Source of the DNA: Larix kaempferi
Lineage: Eukaryota > Streptophyta > Pinopsida > Pinales > Pinaceae
Direction of reading: 5' to 3'
Length of the DNA stretch: 64,000 nucleotides
Assembly: GCA_027924585.1 (NCBI GenBank)
Contig: BSBM01000762.1
Span: 9,706,501 to 9,770,500, forward strand
The notes beneath the pieces were generated by a model that was not told where the DNA came from, ran no database searches, and saw nothing but the letters and a program-made list of their open reading frames with translations. How positions within the stretch are numbered: the first letter of the stretch is position 1; every line of letters begins with the position of its first letter. Position numbers and translations under genes: made by a program. Below, in pieces: positions 44,891 through 57,848 of the stretch.

Positions 44891-45189
44891 TGCTCCTCAA
44901 TTTCCTTTCTCTTTGCTTCAAATTTTTTTTTTCGAGATACGTATGAGTTGTCCTTCATCATAGAATGGAGGGAGGGTTTCTAAAATAGATATTTTCTTAC
45001 CAATAGCCTTTTTAAGGCATGTAACATGAAATACATTGTGGATTTTTCTCCCTTCCGAAAGTTCCAACTCATAAGGGCCACCTCCCCAAGTTTTGAAACT
45101 ATCTTATATGGACCTAGTATCTTGGTTTAATATTTTCTGGTCCTTTCACTTTCAAGGGTGTTTTTTATATGGTTGTAGCCTCAAATAGA

Positions 45190-46035
45190 CCAAATCACTA
45201 ACTTGAAAATTTATTTCCACTCTATGTTGATCCACATACCGTTTCTGTTAATTTTGGGCAACCTGCAAATTGTCTTTTAGGAGTTTCAAAATATCATGAC
45301 TTTCCTCCACCCAATATTTAGCTTTTGGGGCTCTACTATCACAAAATATCTACTTAACAAATGTGATTTCTTCATAACCACAAATTTGTTTTAAAGGAGA
45401 CATGCCAATGGACATATGGAAAGTAGTGTTGTAGCAAAACTCACCCAAATGTAGCCATTTCACCCATGTTTTCTGCTGCTCACCAACATAGTTCCTCAAG
45501 TACCCTTCCCACCATTGATTCACTCTTTTTGTTTGGCCATCAATTTGAGGATGATATCTTGTGCTTCCAGTCAATTGAGTGCCAACCAACTTGAAAATTT
45601 ATTTCCAAAAGGAACTCATAAATCTGCTATCTCTATCACTAACAATGTTCTTGGGAAGTCCATGCAATCTGAAAATTTCTCTAAAGAATAGATCATCCAC
45701 TTGTGCAACAGTAAAAGATGATGTAACAACAAAGAAATGAGAAAATTTAGTGAGTCTATCCACCACAACATAAATGCAATCCTTACCCAAAGCCTTGGGC
45801 AAACCTCTGATGAAATCCATGGAGACACTTTCCCATTTTTGTTGTGGAATGGGAAATGGTTGCAATAGACCAGTAGGATGTGTATGTTCAGATTTGTTTT
45901 GCTAGCATGACTTGTATTCATTCACCTATTTTAGAACATCCTTTTTCATCCCTTTCCAAAAGAACCTTCCCCTTAGTTTCCTATATGTTTTGAAAAAACC
46001 AGGATAGCCTACTAAAGGAGAGTCACGAGCTTCCT
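45190..46035 (-). pseudogene. Integrase of chromovirus A, catalytic Glu lost
   Basis: Minus strand, several frames. At 45865-45599: VSMDFIRGLPKALG (Asp 1), VVVDRLTKFSHFF, and LPKNIVSDRDSRFMS (Asp 2). At 45589-45350: YHPQIDGQTKRVNQ, where the family has TERVNQ, so the catalytic Glu is Lys (GAA to AAA). LGEFCYNTTFHMSIGMSP follows. The HHCC module upstream is degraded. A stop separates the two ORFs. The enzyme cannot be active. Confidence 0.85.
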
Positions 46036-46824
46036 TCAAAATATTGTGCTTGCCATTTGAACCATGAACCAAGTATATTCTATCCTATCCAAAACCTTGT
46101 ACCTATCATCACCTTTGACTCCATCTAACACATCACAAGCAAAACTATCTTTGGCATATTCAACTATTAGCATATGTTTCCAATCTTTTGAAATGTCCAT
46201 AAGAGAAAATGATGGTCTTCTAGATAATGCATCTGCTACAATATTATTCTTCCCCTTAACATATTCAATGCCAAAATAAAAAGCTTGGACTTTGCTTACC
46301 CACTTTTGTTTCCTTTCATTGAGGTCCTTTTGTGTGAGAAAATGCTTCAAACTATTATGATCAGTTTTGACCACAAACTTGTTTCCCACCAAGTATTGTT
46401 TAAACTTGGCCAAGGCATGCATGATGACTGACATTTATTTGTCATAAATAGAGTAGAGCTTCTCATGTGGCTACAACTTTCTTCTCTCAAAATCTATGCG
46501 GTGTTGATTTTTCTTTAGGACCGCCCCTATCCCTTCTCCTGATGCATCACATTCCAAGACAAATGGTTTAGAAAAATCAGGTAATGCAAGTACTGGACAA
46601 ATACTCATTACCTCTTTCATTTTTTGGAAATCCTTCTCAGCCTCTTCATCCCACTTGAAATCATCCTTCTTGGTCAAATCAATAACTGGAGCATTCAATT
46701 TAGAGAACCCTTTCACAAATTTTCTATAGTAAGTGCATATTCCAATGAAGCCTCTCAATGTTGTGATGTTTTTGGGTGGTGGCAATTCAAGAATAGCTCT
46801 TATTTTTTCCAAGTGCACATTCAC
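46036..46824 (-). pseudogene. RT connection and RNase H of chromovirus A
   Basis: 46824-46471: TTLRGFIGICTYYRKFVKGF, then FVLECDASGEGIGAVL (RNase H Asp). 46434-46036: FVVKTDHNSLKHFLTQKDLN, then YVKGKNNIVADALSRRPS, the standard end. Two stops lie between the ORFs around 46440-46470. Order and motif spacing are normal. Confidence 0.88.
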
Positions 46825-46939
46825 TCCATATTTCCCAATGATGTGCCCAATATCTAAAACTTATTTCAACCCAAATTCACACTTGGAAAACTTAGCAAAC
46901 AAATATTGTTCTTGCAAAATTTGCAAGACAACTTCTAGA

Positions 46940-47829
46940 TGGTGCAAGTGTTCCTCCCATGTTTTGTTATAAATTAGAATGTCATCAAAGAAAACCAAAA
47001 CAAACTTACAGAGCTATTTGCAAAATATTTGATTCATGCATGATTTAAATGTGGTTGGAGCATTGGTCAAACCAAAAGGCATGACAAGAAACTCAAAATT
47101 GCCATAGTGAAATCTGAAAGTTGTTTTATGCACATCCTCCTCCTTCATTCGAATTTGATGGTAACGAGATCTAAGATCAATTTTTGAGAAGAATTTTGCT
47201 CCATGTAGCTCATCCATGAGCTCATCTATTCTTTGGATCGGATATCTATTTTTGATTTTCTTCTTCTTTAGGTCTGTAAAATCAATGCACATTCTCAAGG
47301 TCCCATATTTCATCTTCACCAAAACAATTGAAGAAGCATAGGGACTAGAGCTTGGTCTAATGAGTCCCAAATCCAAGATTTCTTGAATAGCCTTTTCAAT
47401 CTCCTCCCTAAACGTTTTGGGATATATATATGGAAGGATTTTCATAGGTGAAGTTACCACCTCCAAAACAATGTTGTGCTCAACTCCTCTATCAGGTGGC
47501 CTTCCAAAAGGGAGGTCTACAAAAACCTTTTCATATTTATGCAGTAGTTTCCTTATCTCCTTGGGATGTTCTGAAATATTTATTTTTGGTTTGGGTGAAG
47601 TGATCCTACATTCAACATCCCATTCAATATCTCCATTCCTCAATATGGACCTCATACTGTGGGAAGTCAAGACTTGATTCAGATAGGTGTGTTTCCCTCT
47701 CACAACCCTTTCTTTTCCTTCTGAATATTTGAATCTCATTTCAGGAATTTGATAGTTCACTGTATGTTCCACTATAGAGTATAACCATTTCACTCCCAAT
47801 ACCACATTAGTATCAGCAACATCAAACAC
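46940..47829 (-). pseudogene. Reverse transcriptase of chromovirus A
   Basis: The 271-aa ORF starts with VVLGVKWLYSI (end of protease), passes the linker RKLLHKYEKVFVDLPFGRPP, then LIRPSSSPYASSIVLVK, RMCIDFTDLKK, FSKIDLRSRYHQIRM (catalytic Asp) and FLVMPFGLTNAPTTF. A TAG stop follows CMNQIFCK. After it the frame resumes with VFFDDILIY (about 46985-47010), so both Asp of the second motif are present. Residues NxxLNK of the family appear as a Lys-rich DLKKKKIKN. Confidence 0.9.
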
Positions 47830-47854
47830 ATAATATCTATAAAAAAAAGTGTAG

Positions 47855-48094
47855 TTACCTATGGTGAGTTCTAGCTTTCAAAATCCATGTTTTGCACTCC
47901 ATAGTGTTGTGACCTGGAATGATGACTGTGAAGCCATCGAATGGTTCAATAGGTAGCTTCCCCCTCTCCACCATGTCTGCATCAATGAATTTATGTGTGG
48001 CTCCTCCATCTACCAATATCGAGACCCTTTGTCCTTGTACCACTCCCTTGCATCGAATAGTGTGAAAACAAGGAACTGCTGAAAGCACTTCCAT
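47855..48094 (-). pseudogene. Protease of chromovirus A
   Basis: 79-aa open piece with VSILVDGGATHKFIDADMVE. The family motif is D-[ST]-GATHNFI, so the Ser/Thr after the catalytic Asp is Gly here. It lies between gag and RT as expected. The frame is interrupted by stops on both sides. Confidence 0.8.
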
Positions 48095-48144
48095 AATCCC
48101 TTTGTCAGGTGAAGGATGAGTTTCTTCTTGTTTCCCTTATTCTG

Positions 48145-49200
48145 CTATGTCATATCCCTCTTCTTGGTATGAAATATGTTCTTCTTTCTCCATAACCCCT
48201 TCATACTCATCATTATCAGAAAATACTTCAATTTATTGTGCTTTCCCCTTAGCACATTTAGGCCTTGGTACCCATGGTTGGAAGCATGTGTAACACAATT
48301 TATTTCTTTTGAGTTATTCCTTGTTTGGTCCCTCTTTCTTATCCTTTCCAAATGCATCTCTTTTCCATGGATTCTTTTCAAATCTGAACTTGGAAGGGAA
48401 GTTGCGCTTTGGAGGAAGCCTTGTCCTAGGTAGCACATTTTGAAGATCTCTTGCCAAGTTCATGGCATCTTTCAATGAAGTAGGTTTGTGGGCTTGAACC
48501 AAACCCTTCAAAGGTTCATCCAAACCTTTAGTAAATAAAAATACTAACCTTACCATAGATATATCAGCCACATTAACTGATAGCTTTTAGAATTCCAACA
48601 TATACTTAGCAGGGGTTCTAACTTGCTTCAATTGGGCTAGTTCTTTGAAAGGAAAATCTGGTTCATTTTGCTCAAATCTTTCCAATACCCTATAAAACAA
48701 TTCTTCATAGGTTGTAACCTAATCATGTCCCATGGTTTTAATTCCATGGAACCACCAATTAGTGGCTTCTCCTTCAAGATTCAAAATAGCCATTTTCAGA
48801 GCATCATCTTCTACCATTGGATTCAACTGAAAATACACATCTAGTTTTTGCACCCAAGTATTTGCAGAACTTTGAGATGAGCCATCAAAAGTGGGAAGAG
48901 GCATTTTACCTATGGTATAATTCAATTCCTTAGTCTGAAAGGGATTCCTATTACCTTCCATAATTTTGAGTTTGTTTGAGACATTAAAGTATTGATCAAA
49001 TGGTAGAGTCCTTCTGCAATCTTCACTCAACTTTTGCCATTCTGTTATAACTGCCTGCATGTCATATTGAGTGTTAGTTTCTTCTTTGGAATCAAGAGAT
49101 TTAGTTTTAGTAGGCCTTACTGAGCTCTAAAATTCATGAGGTCTATTATGAGGTCCTGTCTATGAGAAAATACCTTCACCCATTGCCTTCTTTTCCTCGA
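48145..49200 (-). pseudogene. Gag of chromovirus A
   Basis: 49060-48719: LPTFDGSSQSSANTWVQKLD, FQLNPMVEDDALKMAILNLE and ATNWWFHGI, the capsid-type Retrotrans_gag region. 48571-48314: ATG-starting frame with FTKGLDEPLKGLVQAHKP and DAMNLARDLQ, then a basic stretch. In the frame after a stop, LCYTCFQPWVPRPKCAKGK is a zinc knuckle whose His position is changed. Several stops are present. It continues from the primer site side at 49491. Confidence 0.85.
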
Positions 49201-49490
49201 AAGAAGACTATTGCTGCATCCTATTGCCCCTTTGCTTCCAAGATGACTAGCCAACTATTCAAACCCTTTCATGATATGTTTTGTAACATCTTCAAAGAAT
49301 GGTTTCATGAATTTACTAAATTACTCCTCCTCTGAGGTTCCCTTCTCATCCCTAGCCATGGTTTCAATAAAGTGCTCTTCTTCTCCTACTTCTTCCTCTT
49401 CAACAAAAGTGCTTTTAGTTTCAATTCCTAAGGGTGGTCCCTGAATTATTGTCATCATTAATGGTTAGCCACATCAGGTGAAAGGACCAT

Positions 49491-49502
49491 GCTCGGATAC
49501 CA
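49491..49502 (-). other. Primer-binding site of chromovirus A (Met-tRNA type)
   Basis: Minus strand TGGTATCCGAGC, one mismatch from TGGTATCAGAGC (initiator Met tRNA). Two bases from the 5' LTR. Confidence 0.88.
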
Positions 49503-49504
49503 CT

Positions 49505-51275
49505 TGTAGTGTCCCTTTTTAAGAATTTGTAACAACTTGGAAAAATTGCAATTTTTTGCCAATTCGACCCTTAGATTAGTACTGATTCAACTGCTTCCAA
49601 ATGGCACCAAATGATTCTGAATTGGGTCTGAATGAGTTTGGAAGGTATTCAGAAATATAAATTAGGCTTATGGGTGATTTTACACTCTCAAAACACTTCT
49701 GAAACATTCATTTATAATCAGGGAAAATGCAGAACTTTACTAGTCAAATTGAGGTTCAAAACCTCGAAGGGTAGGGGACAAAGATGGATTCCCAAAAATA
49801 GTAATACCTTCCCATATTTAATAACGGATACATGGTAATGATAAAGGAATTCAATGGTCTCCCCAATGCATCATCATCTAGTTTCTATAGTCTTCTGCAA
49901 CTTCCATAAATCAGATGTTTGTATACTAGCTTTAACATAGGGGGAAATGATAGTAAATATTCACAAATGGTTATGAAACTTGAGAATATTGATCCAAATG
50001 CTTGTCTAATGAATGTGAAACTTCTTCAACATATTAATGTCACTCCATACAACAATAATATATCATATTTTGACTGAACCATTCGAATTTGATACCACTT
50101 CAAGTGCTTATAACAAGGTATTGGGGAAATGGCACCATTTAGTCATAGTTTAACATTTGTACATAAAATATATTGGAGTTTCGATATGAAATTCTTATGA
50201 GAAGTAAATACAGAGTATATATATCCGATTACAAAAATATGGGGCCTTAATATCTATCCCAAAGAGATCATGACCTCACCAAGTGCGCCCCTCCTCAAGG
50301 AGCAAAAATATGACAAGAAATGGAAGAATAGTTGTAGAAGCAAGCTGAAGGAGATGTGATTAGTAGATTCCCTGTAGCTTCAACCTGCAACAAATGACCC
50401 CATTTTATATCCAAATAAATGTTCTGAATGGCCTCTCCAATTTCCAATTAGGATGGGAATCTTTCACCCTCAAAATTGGTGCTAAGGCAAGTAGAATAAC
50501 ACTCTACTAGATCTTCTCTCCAAATGAAAAATGTAAAATGATCAAAATCTTATCTCCTTCTTTGTTCCTGACTTTTATAAACTTACCAAGGCTTCCTTAA
50601 TTCAAATTCAATCCATGAGCTTTATGCCAACTCGAATTGGGAAGAGATTCCAATGTGTGTCACTTGTACCTCCAATTCTAGCCTCCACCTTCACATAATT
50701 TGAATGGGTGACTCTTTGGCTTCCCTAAATCCCTTGTGCACCCTTTTGGAGGATATGTTTAGACCTGACATGTCATATATGTTAGATGTCATCCATCAGG
50801 TCTTATTTTTTCATAAGTGTCATAGGCATCTTCATCATTGGTGTCATAGAAGCTACGGAATCTATCCCAAGTGTCCCACTAGCTCCAAAATGCCTCTTCC
50901 TCTTCCATGGGAGTTACTCTTCCTCTACATTTAGACCTGATTGAGTCATGACAAGTATTATTCCCTTCCAAATTCCCCAAGAACATTGGACTCCACCTTG
51001 GATTCAAATGGGTGAGAGTGGAATGCCATGTGGCATGGGGAATCTAGCTTTGTGTCGGTCCCACACCACCAACGTGTCTCCATGACCAAGTTCCATCTTA
51101 TTTACTCATCATAAATATTTATTTAGCCCCCTTTAATATATTTATGTCAAGCTAAAGTCCATTTGGGGTTTATTAGTCTCCTTATTCCAAATTTAATGTT
51201 TCCACCCCAACCTAGGAAACTAGTAGATTGGTGGAATTTTCTCTTCTTGAGACTTATTTGAATGGGGACATTACA
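49505..51275 (-). repeat. Chromovirus A right (5') LTR
   Basis: 1771 bp, ends TGTAGTGTCCC and GGGGACATTACA. It is uninterrupted and gives the empty-site reference for the insertions in the left LTR. GTAAA follows at 51276-51280. Small ORFs inside are not genes. Confidence 0.95.
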
Positions 51276-51280
51276 GTAAA

Positions 51281-54200
51281 AGTGGATGGATGCAAGTAGA
51301 CTCCAAAACTATCCTTAAGAAATGTCATTTTCAACCTGGAATGCTCTATTTAACTATACTATATGAAGAAACCTTGGTTATTTTTTGAAATAACATAAGT
51401 AAGCATGAGGGAAATGGATGGTGTAGATGAATGAGAAACATATATGATCACAAAGCCAATTTTTCCATCATAACCTTACAATTCTTCCAGTTTATCAAAT
51501 GAAACCCCTTTACATTCCTTTATAGGAAACATGATCCAATAGTGAACTAGCTTCAATGCGAATGCTCCTCATTCAAGTGGTATTTCATATGCTTAATTAA
51601 ACCCCTTGGGAGGTGAGGGGATAGAGGACCAATCATTCATGATATGGGAGCTTGAATCAAGATTGTACTAATATGGGCCTAACATGATAATTGAAGTCTC
51701 GAATTCAAAATATTAGGGGTAATCATTTAGATAAGATCTTACTCTTAGTATGACTTAGAAAAATACTAATAAATGCTATGTTGGAAAGGTAACATGGATA
51801 AAAAATATCAATATGATATATTTTTCACTAAATTGGCCCTCTATTGTACTTGGAAGTAGAAAAAGAACCAACTAGAAGTAGAGTTTCAACAAGCATGGTC
51901 AATAATGTCTGAATAAGGCCTTAGTGATTCCAGGACATAATTATAGTTTGAAGAATTTGTTGAAATACTAAAGAGATAGCAATTTTAAGTTGTGTAGTGA
52001 TGATGCACAAATTGCCTCATCATTCATGCCTACTTTTGTATCAGTTTCTTTTTATTGATAACAACAAAATAAAAACTATATGTTAAGTATGTAATTTTTG
52101 GATGATTATAGTAGGTATAAGAATAGTCATCTTGAGAACATAGTGATGATGTATACGTGAAAATAATATAACTTGGAACTGAAATGCAAGTACTAGTATT
52201 TCTTGCAAAAGAGGTGCTAGTGGCATTAGTTACAAACACAGTGTAAGCAATGTATAGTGTCCAAGAGCATGGACAACAAGATTCATTAAAGTGGTTGTAT
52301 AACTTCAATCCTTATTAAAGTTGTAAATCGTGTAATTTTTAGACCTATGCAAGTGAATCAATTCATACATATTCTTTGTCAATATATAAGGAACAACACT
52401 GGAACACACATAGTACACATATATTTTCCTTAGAAACCCTTAATTAGGACAACTAACATAACGTACAGTTGTACCTATATCTTTTTCATTGTACTAATTT
52501 AACCATTCACAATACAATATTTAGGAATTCAACAACATCAAAAACCCTAAAATTAATTAACCCAAATTAGATTACAACCATATTCACCTAACTAGGATTA
52601 AATTATAATGGATCAAAAAACTATTAGCTAAAAAAAATATAAAAAAAAAAAAATGGTCTCAATTTTTTAGGGATACATCCGTCCACCATAAAACACTATA
52701 GATACCAAGTTGCGTGGGCATTTTTTTTTACCGAGGGGGGAAATTATTTGGAATACAATTGAAGAGAGATCAATCATCATATAAAAGCCTCTAAATATCC
52801 AATCATTAATGTAAAAAATATGACAACAACCAAAATAATATTTGTTAACCAATAAGGATGGGAAAATGAAAGTACATAGTATTAGTGTATCGACAACTTA
52901 GATATTATATTGGTAGATGAAGCAACATAATCTATATATTAACATCCCTTCATAAAAATGATTTATTCACTCATGTTCATGTTTATGTTAAGTGGTAGTT
53001 AGATCAAGTTGTCGTGTAACATAGAAGTCAAGAACTTGTTGGACAAAGGTTTGAAGTCATGTCCTCACTAGCTACATATACACTATTGATGTAGGTGATA
53101 ATTGGTCTATAAATTATTTGGATTTTAAACTAGGATGACAAGCCTAATTATTTAGGCTAAAGAGAATTGGTATTGTTTTGCTTGTTTTCCTGCAATGTTA
53201 TGAGTTATGGTATATTGTTGTAAGTGAACCTAGTGATGATAAGTAAATGTTCACTTCAAAAACAAATAACATTATTATAAATGTATAAATATATGAATGA
53301 ATCTATCAAAAGAGGGAATTCATAATTATTGAAAATTGGACCTAGAAAGTAGCAAAAGGCTACGAATAGAATTTTTCCTTATAATTCTTTTTGATTTTTT
53401 TTAAAAATATTTTATATATTCTAATGATATTTTGTAAAAACTTTCCAATTTATAAGGATTTCATTTAGTTTGTAATTTTTTTTGAAAATTGTAAAGAAAG
53501 AAAAAAAAAAAAAAATTTGGAAAAATTAATTTTAGAAAAAATGAAAATTTAAAAATCTCATTTTAAAAAAAAATGGGAAATTAGTTCATCGGATAAATTT
53601 GACCCATAAAATAGTCATTGATCTTTTTCTATTGAGTTTCGTGGCATCTACAAGAAATTTGGAATCGGGACTCTCAAAGATTGACAATGATTTTATATAC
53701 CTCCTAAGGATGATGGCTCACTCGTTCATTTATATGTCATCCTGGGGCTTTGTTGTGAGCTTAAGGGATACTGACACTATTTGTAGAAAGTGATATCTTG
53801 AGATTGACTAAATTTTAACTATATTACTACTATTTATAATGAGAGCTATGCTACCTTGATTTGCTAAAAGTAATTGCTCAACGTGTTAAGAACTATTTTG
53901 AATATGATGGCTAGTAGACCGGTGGCACAATTTGAGTAAAGATTATGAAAGTATTATATTCCTCTTTTCTCAATTTATGAAGTAGGGGCTTAGTCATTCA
54001 TAAGTCATGTTATCCCTTTAAACACAAAATGAAGTATGCGTGCTAATAACAAGTGTTATATACACAATGAAAATCAAATCTCTTGAAAATTGTTTTCAAC
54101 AAAGGAAAAAATACATTTTGTCTACAATAATGGAAATGCTAGTGTAATCTATCAATGAAAAATGTTGAAGCAAACTTAAAAATAAATAATAAAGAAAACT

Positions 54201-55129
54201 TATGGACATATTACATATACATTGATTTGTTATATTCGTAGAGACTAACTGAGCTTGTGGCACAACCTAGGGTTCACTATAGTTTTTCATTCAAATATTT
54301 AGATCAACATCCTTGCTCCATGATTAATGTAGATTATACATAATTAGAATCTCATGCAATTGCAATGAATTGTGAACTACAATCCAAGGAGTAATAAAAT
54401 GGGTTAATCTAAAAAATGTGGATACAATTATACATAGTTAACCATAAATATGTTGAAACAAATGTACTTATAGACCGGAACAAATTAAATTCTATGACAC
54501 GTAACTCAAAAGAGTACATAATTTTCTTGACAAATACTATACCTTCTCATCAACTATAGACTGCCTTTTATACTATGAGAATGAACATATTTGGAGAATA
54601 ATTTTATTAACTGTTTGATTTATAAAAACCTAGATGTGCACTATTAGTTACAATAATTTATCTTAGGACCATGGCCAATTGAAAATTCGTAGTTCACATT
54701 GAATGGCTTCATAACAGGATCATTAAAAATGCCAATATTCTAGGAAATCTAGTTATAAGAAGTCACAATTCCTTTATAGATAAATGAATTTCCATTACAT
54801 TGATACACTTACTTAGATCCTTCAATTCTGGAGTATTTATGAAGCTACCCTTTGTTCCCATATTGAAATTTTTTATCTCCATTTTTTTGTTTTTCCTTAA
54901 ACTCCATGATCCTTAAAATATGATGTTATAATAATAATCTCTAAACTTTTAATCTAAATTCTCTAGTAAACTAATTCATTTTTGAAAGAGAAATCCCATC
55001 ATAACTTTGGAAAATGTGCAAGTAAATAAGGTTAACTGTTGGTTTTGTGAATTAGAGTGGATTGTAATCAAGTTAAAAATGATTTAATTAAGGATGATAA
55101 GTGGCTCAAAAAGGATCAAAGTAGACACC
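51281..55129. other. AT-rich stretch, no recognisable gene
   Basis: No ORF above about 90 aa and no recognisable motif. A/T homopolymer-rich parts occur at 52610-52660 and 53390-53580. Confidence 0.5.
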
Positions 55130-55500
55130 CATCATTCCCGCCAAACCAAATCCATTTATTATCCTCAAGCAATGTATTCTTCTATCTCAAGAATTCCTAA
55201 GTGTATGGCTGTCCAATTGTAAGTAGGGTATCCAAACTTGTTAGGCTCATAAAAACCAAGGGAGCTATCCAGCTATATCGATTGCATCATATCATTAGTA
55301 TCCTTCCATTGAAATATTGCTTTATAAATCTTGAAGGGGCACCAAATTAGTGGGGAGTGGAATCGAGGTTCAATCCAATTGATTACATATATTTTCTGAG
55401 AGTTAAAACAAAAGTTATCCTTGAGCAGTGATACATTAAAATGTGGATGACTTGTGTGGTTATGTTTACTAACGGTATTTGGAAACTAATTCCATATATC
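55130..55500 (-). pseudogene. Faint chromodomain-end remnant
   Basis: On the minus strand around 55190-55130 a frame gives words like LEDNKWIWFGGNDG, and about 150 bp upstream IFQWKDTND. This order resembles the chromodomain end of chromovirus pol (compare VQWKDFPSDD and LEDKQYW in element A). The plus-strand word TCCTCAAGCAAT is shared with 44780. Very degraded; tentative. Confidence 0.3.
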
Positions 55501-56708
55501 ATAGGCTATAATAAAGGCTTCTAAAGAATGCATTTGTATAATCTCCATGTGATTATGAATGGATTGTTTATGATCCATACTTATTATTAATGAGTCCCTC
55601 ATATAACTAATTATTCCATGTTAGTCTTCTAGAATAATGTTTGGTAGAGGATAGGTCCCAAGAACCACATGTCATGGATTAAATTAATCTTGAGTATAGA
55701 ATTATTGTGCTTGTTTGTATTGAGTGAGACCATAAAATAAGAGGTGAAATATCTGTGTTGGACATCTCCAACATAAGGGTTGGGTTTCTAACAAACATAA
55801 CTAGGTTCATCAAGAAGTTGAACATGTATAATTCACTTAATAGATTTTTCTCCTACTTTGAGACAGTAAAGAATAAATCTATAAAATCTTAGGGACTATC
55901 AATATTGTAAATATTATCTACTACTAGTTCGTGTATTCTTAAAGTTATTCATCATTCATGTAGATAAACTTAGTGTTTCTTAGAAGGTGCTCTACAAGAT
56001 AGGGATTCTATTCCTAGAGCACACACATCTTTGATATTGCACTCATATTGAGCTATTTGATCCTTATAGTGAGAAATTATCTTCTTCCACTTTTTCTCCT
56101 ATGTAATATATCAACCAAATTATTTTCCTCCATCTAAGAAATAACTCACGGATGAATTTATTTTTGTATAATCCCTAAATAAAACAATTTGTATTGACTG
56201 TGCTAATGGGTCATATATATATTGAATTGAATGAATACATATGTGTTGCTAAAAACATCATTGAGAATCGTATTAATTATTTATCCTAAATCAAATGCAC
56301 AATGCTCCATTTATGGGCTAAGGCACTGACTTGTTGGTGTTAAAGTTATGGCATCATGAGTCATTCTCCAAGTCAATCTTTTGTGTCAATATTGAGTCTC
56401 ATGTGTCTAGGTAGTTACTTATAAGAGCCTGAGTTGGACTTGGGAAACTTGTTGAATAATCTTGAGTTGGACTTAAGAATGGATAATCTTCATGTGTTGA
56501 GGAAAGTGCATTGTATGTCAAACTGATGATGTTGTATAGTCTTTCTAGTCAAGGATAAGGTCTTGTGTGTCAAGAAAGATCCTCATGTTTTGAGATGGTG
56601 CCTCATGTGTTGAGGTGATGATTTGCATGTCAAAGCATGAATACTGTGTGATGTACTACTAACCATGGTTGAGCTATTAAGTCTCCTTTAGAGATTGGCC
56701 ACCTCTAG
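55501..56708. other. No recognisable gene
   Basis: Only short ORFs. Nothing recognised. Confidence 0.4.
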
Positions 56709-57423
56709 TGTAACACCTCTAAAATTCATAAAAATTAAAAACTTTCTATGTGGTATAAATGCTACAATTTACTATGCGGAAAGTTTATTTATGAATGTTT
56801 AACTCTGTGTTAACTTCTTAACTATAATTTCTAATTGCGACACTTATTTGATTTACAAATTGCATCGTTTAATAATGCATCTTAAACACTGAATGTGATG
56901 TTCTTTTAATTGTCTTCATCATAATGCTTATGATAACGTTGATATTTAATTTGTCACTTTTCTGATTGTAATACGATATTGTGGTTATAATTATGATGTT
57001 TATATTGAACATTTATTCTTTTGTTGAAGGGGTTCCTTGTGATGCCCTGAAGCTTACTTGGGTTTAAGCTAATGCATTCTTCAACTTTGACCATGTTACA
57101 GGTGAGAACATGCATACATAGAGTTTGTATTGATATTATGACTGAGGTTATTATGGTGACAAGCAACTTCTTTTACTCCTTAATAGTTAGATTGTAATTA
57201 TAAGACTTAGTCAAATCTTGACTAAAGAGGTGGAGATTCCTAACCCGTTCTTAATGGTGATCGACAGTTATTTGAAAAGTCGATTTACATTGTACTTAAA
57301 TTATTTTGTTAAATCTTCCCTATAAACGCTAATTTCATTAAAATTGGAGATATTCTAGTCCAAGTCACTTTGAAGATGGGTAAAAAAGAACCTTTCTAAA
57401 CTCCAAAATCGAGCAAACTCTTG
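56709..57423. other. Possible LTR start, otherwise unassigned
   Basis: At 56709 the sequence begins TGTAACACCTCTAAAATTC, a common way for plant gypsy LTRs to start. I found no matching end or target duplication. The segment has no gene. Confidence 0.25.
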
Positions 57424-57667
57424 TTCCAAAAGTGCCAAGTCCAAGTTCCAAAAGTGCCAAAAATGGTTCCAAAAGTGCCGAAACCAGTTCTGAAAGTGCC
57501 AAAACCAATTCCGAAAGTGCCAAATAAAGGTTCCAAAAGTGACAAAACCGGTTCCTAAAGAGACAAACCGGTTCCAAAAGTGCCAACTCCGGTTCCAAAA
57601 GTGACCAAACCGGTTCTGCAACTGCTAAATCTCTTTCCAAAAGTGCCAAATCCAGGTTCCAAAACCG
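57424..57667. repeat. 21-bp minisatellite, about 11 units
   Basis: Units of the form TTCCAAAAGTGCCAAAxCCGG repeat 11-12 times with length 20-23 bp and point changes. On the minus strand they read as a heptad of Trp/Phe-rich residues (for example HFWNxFW), but this is probably a by-product of the 21-bp unit. Confidence 0.9.
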
Positions 57668-57848
57668 TACTTTTTCTTTTGATATTGCCACTTTTGAAAT
57701 TGGTTTTTTCAGTGTTCCGATATGATAATTATGATGGTCATTTGAAGTTGTAAAAACTATACAAATCATCAAATCAATTGGTGTTTGTATAATATGGCAG
57801 TCATTTGAAGTTGAATTTCATTAAGTGAATGAAGGGTCGAGATAAATG

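Larger units (their letters stand above)
29631..51275 (-). mobile_element. Ty3/gypsy chromovirus 'A', interrupted
   Basis: This is a complete but dead chromovirus on the minus strand. GTAAA target duplications lie at 29626-29630 and 51276-51280. The right LTR (5') is 49505-51275. The left LTR (3') is in pieces at 29631-31314, 44396-44457 and 44755-44760. Element B and a MITE were inserted into the left LTR. The interior (44761-49504) holds gag, protease, RT, RNase H, integrase and a chromodomain in standard order with scattered stops. The LTRs differ clearly along their length, so the insertion is not recent. Confidence 0.92.

Noticed and set aside
57355-57772. Trp/Phe-rich ORFs (88 and 135 aa) on the minus strand
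   Set aside because: They are produced by the 21-bp minisatellite and do not represent a plausible protein.
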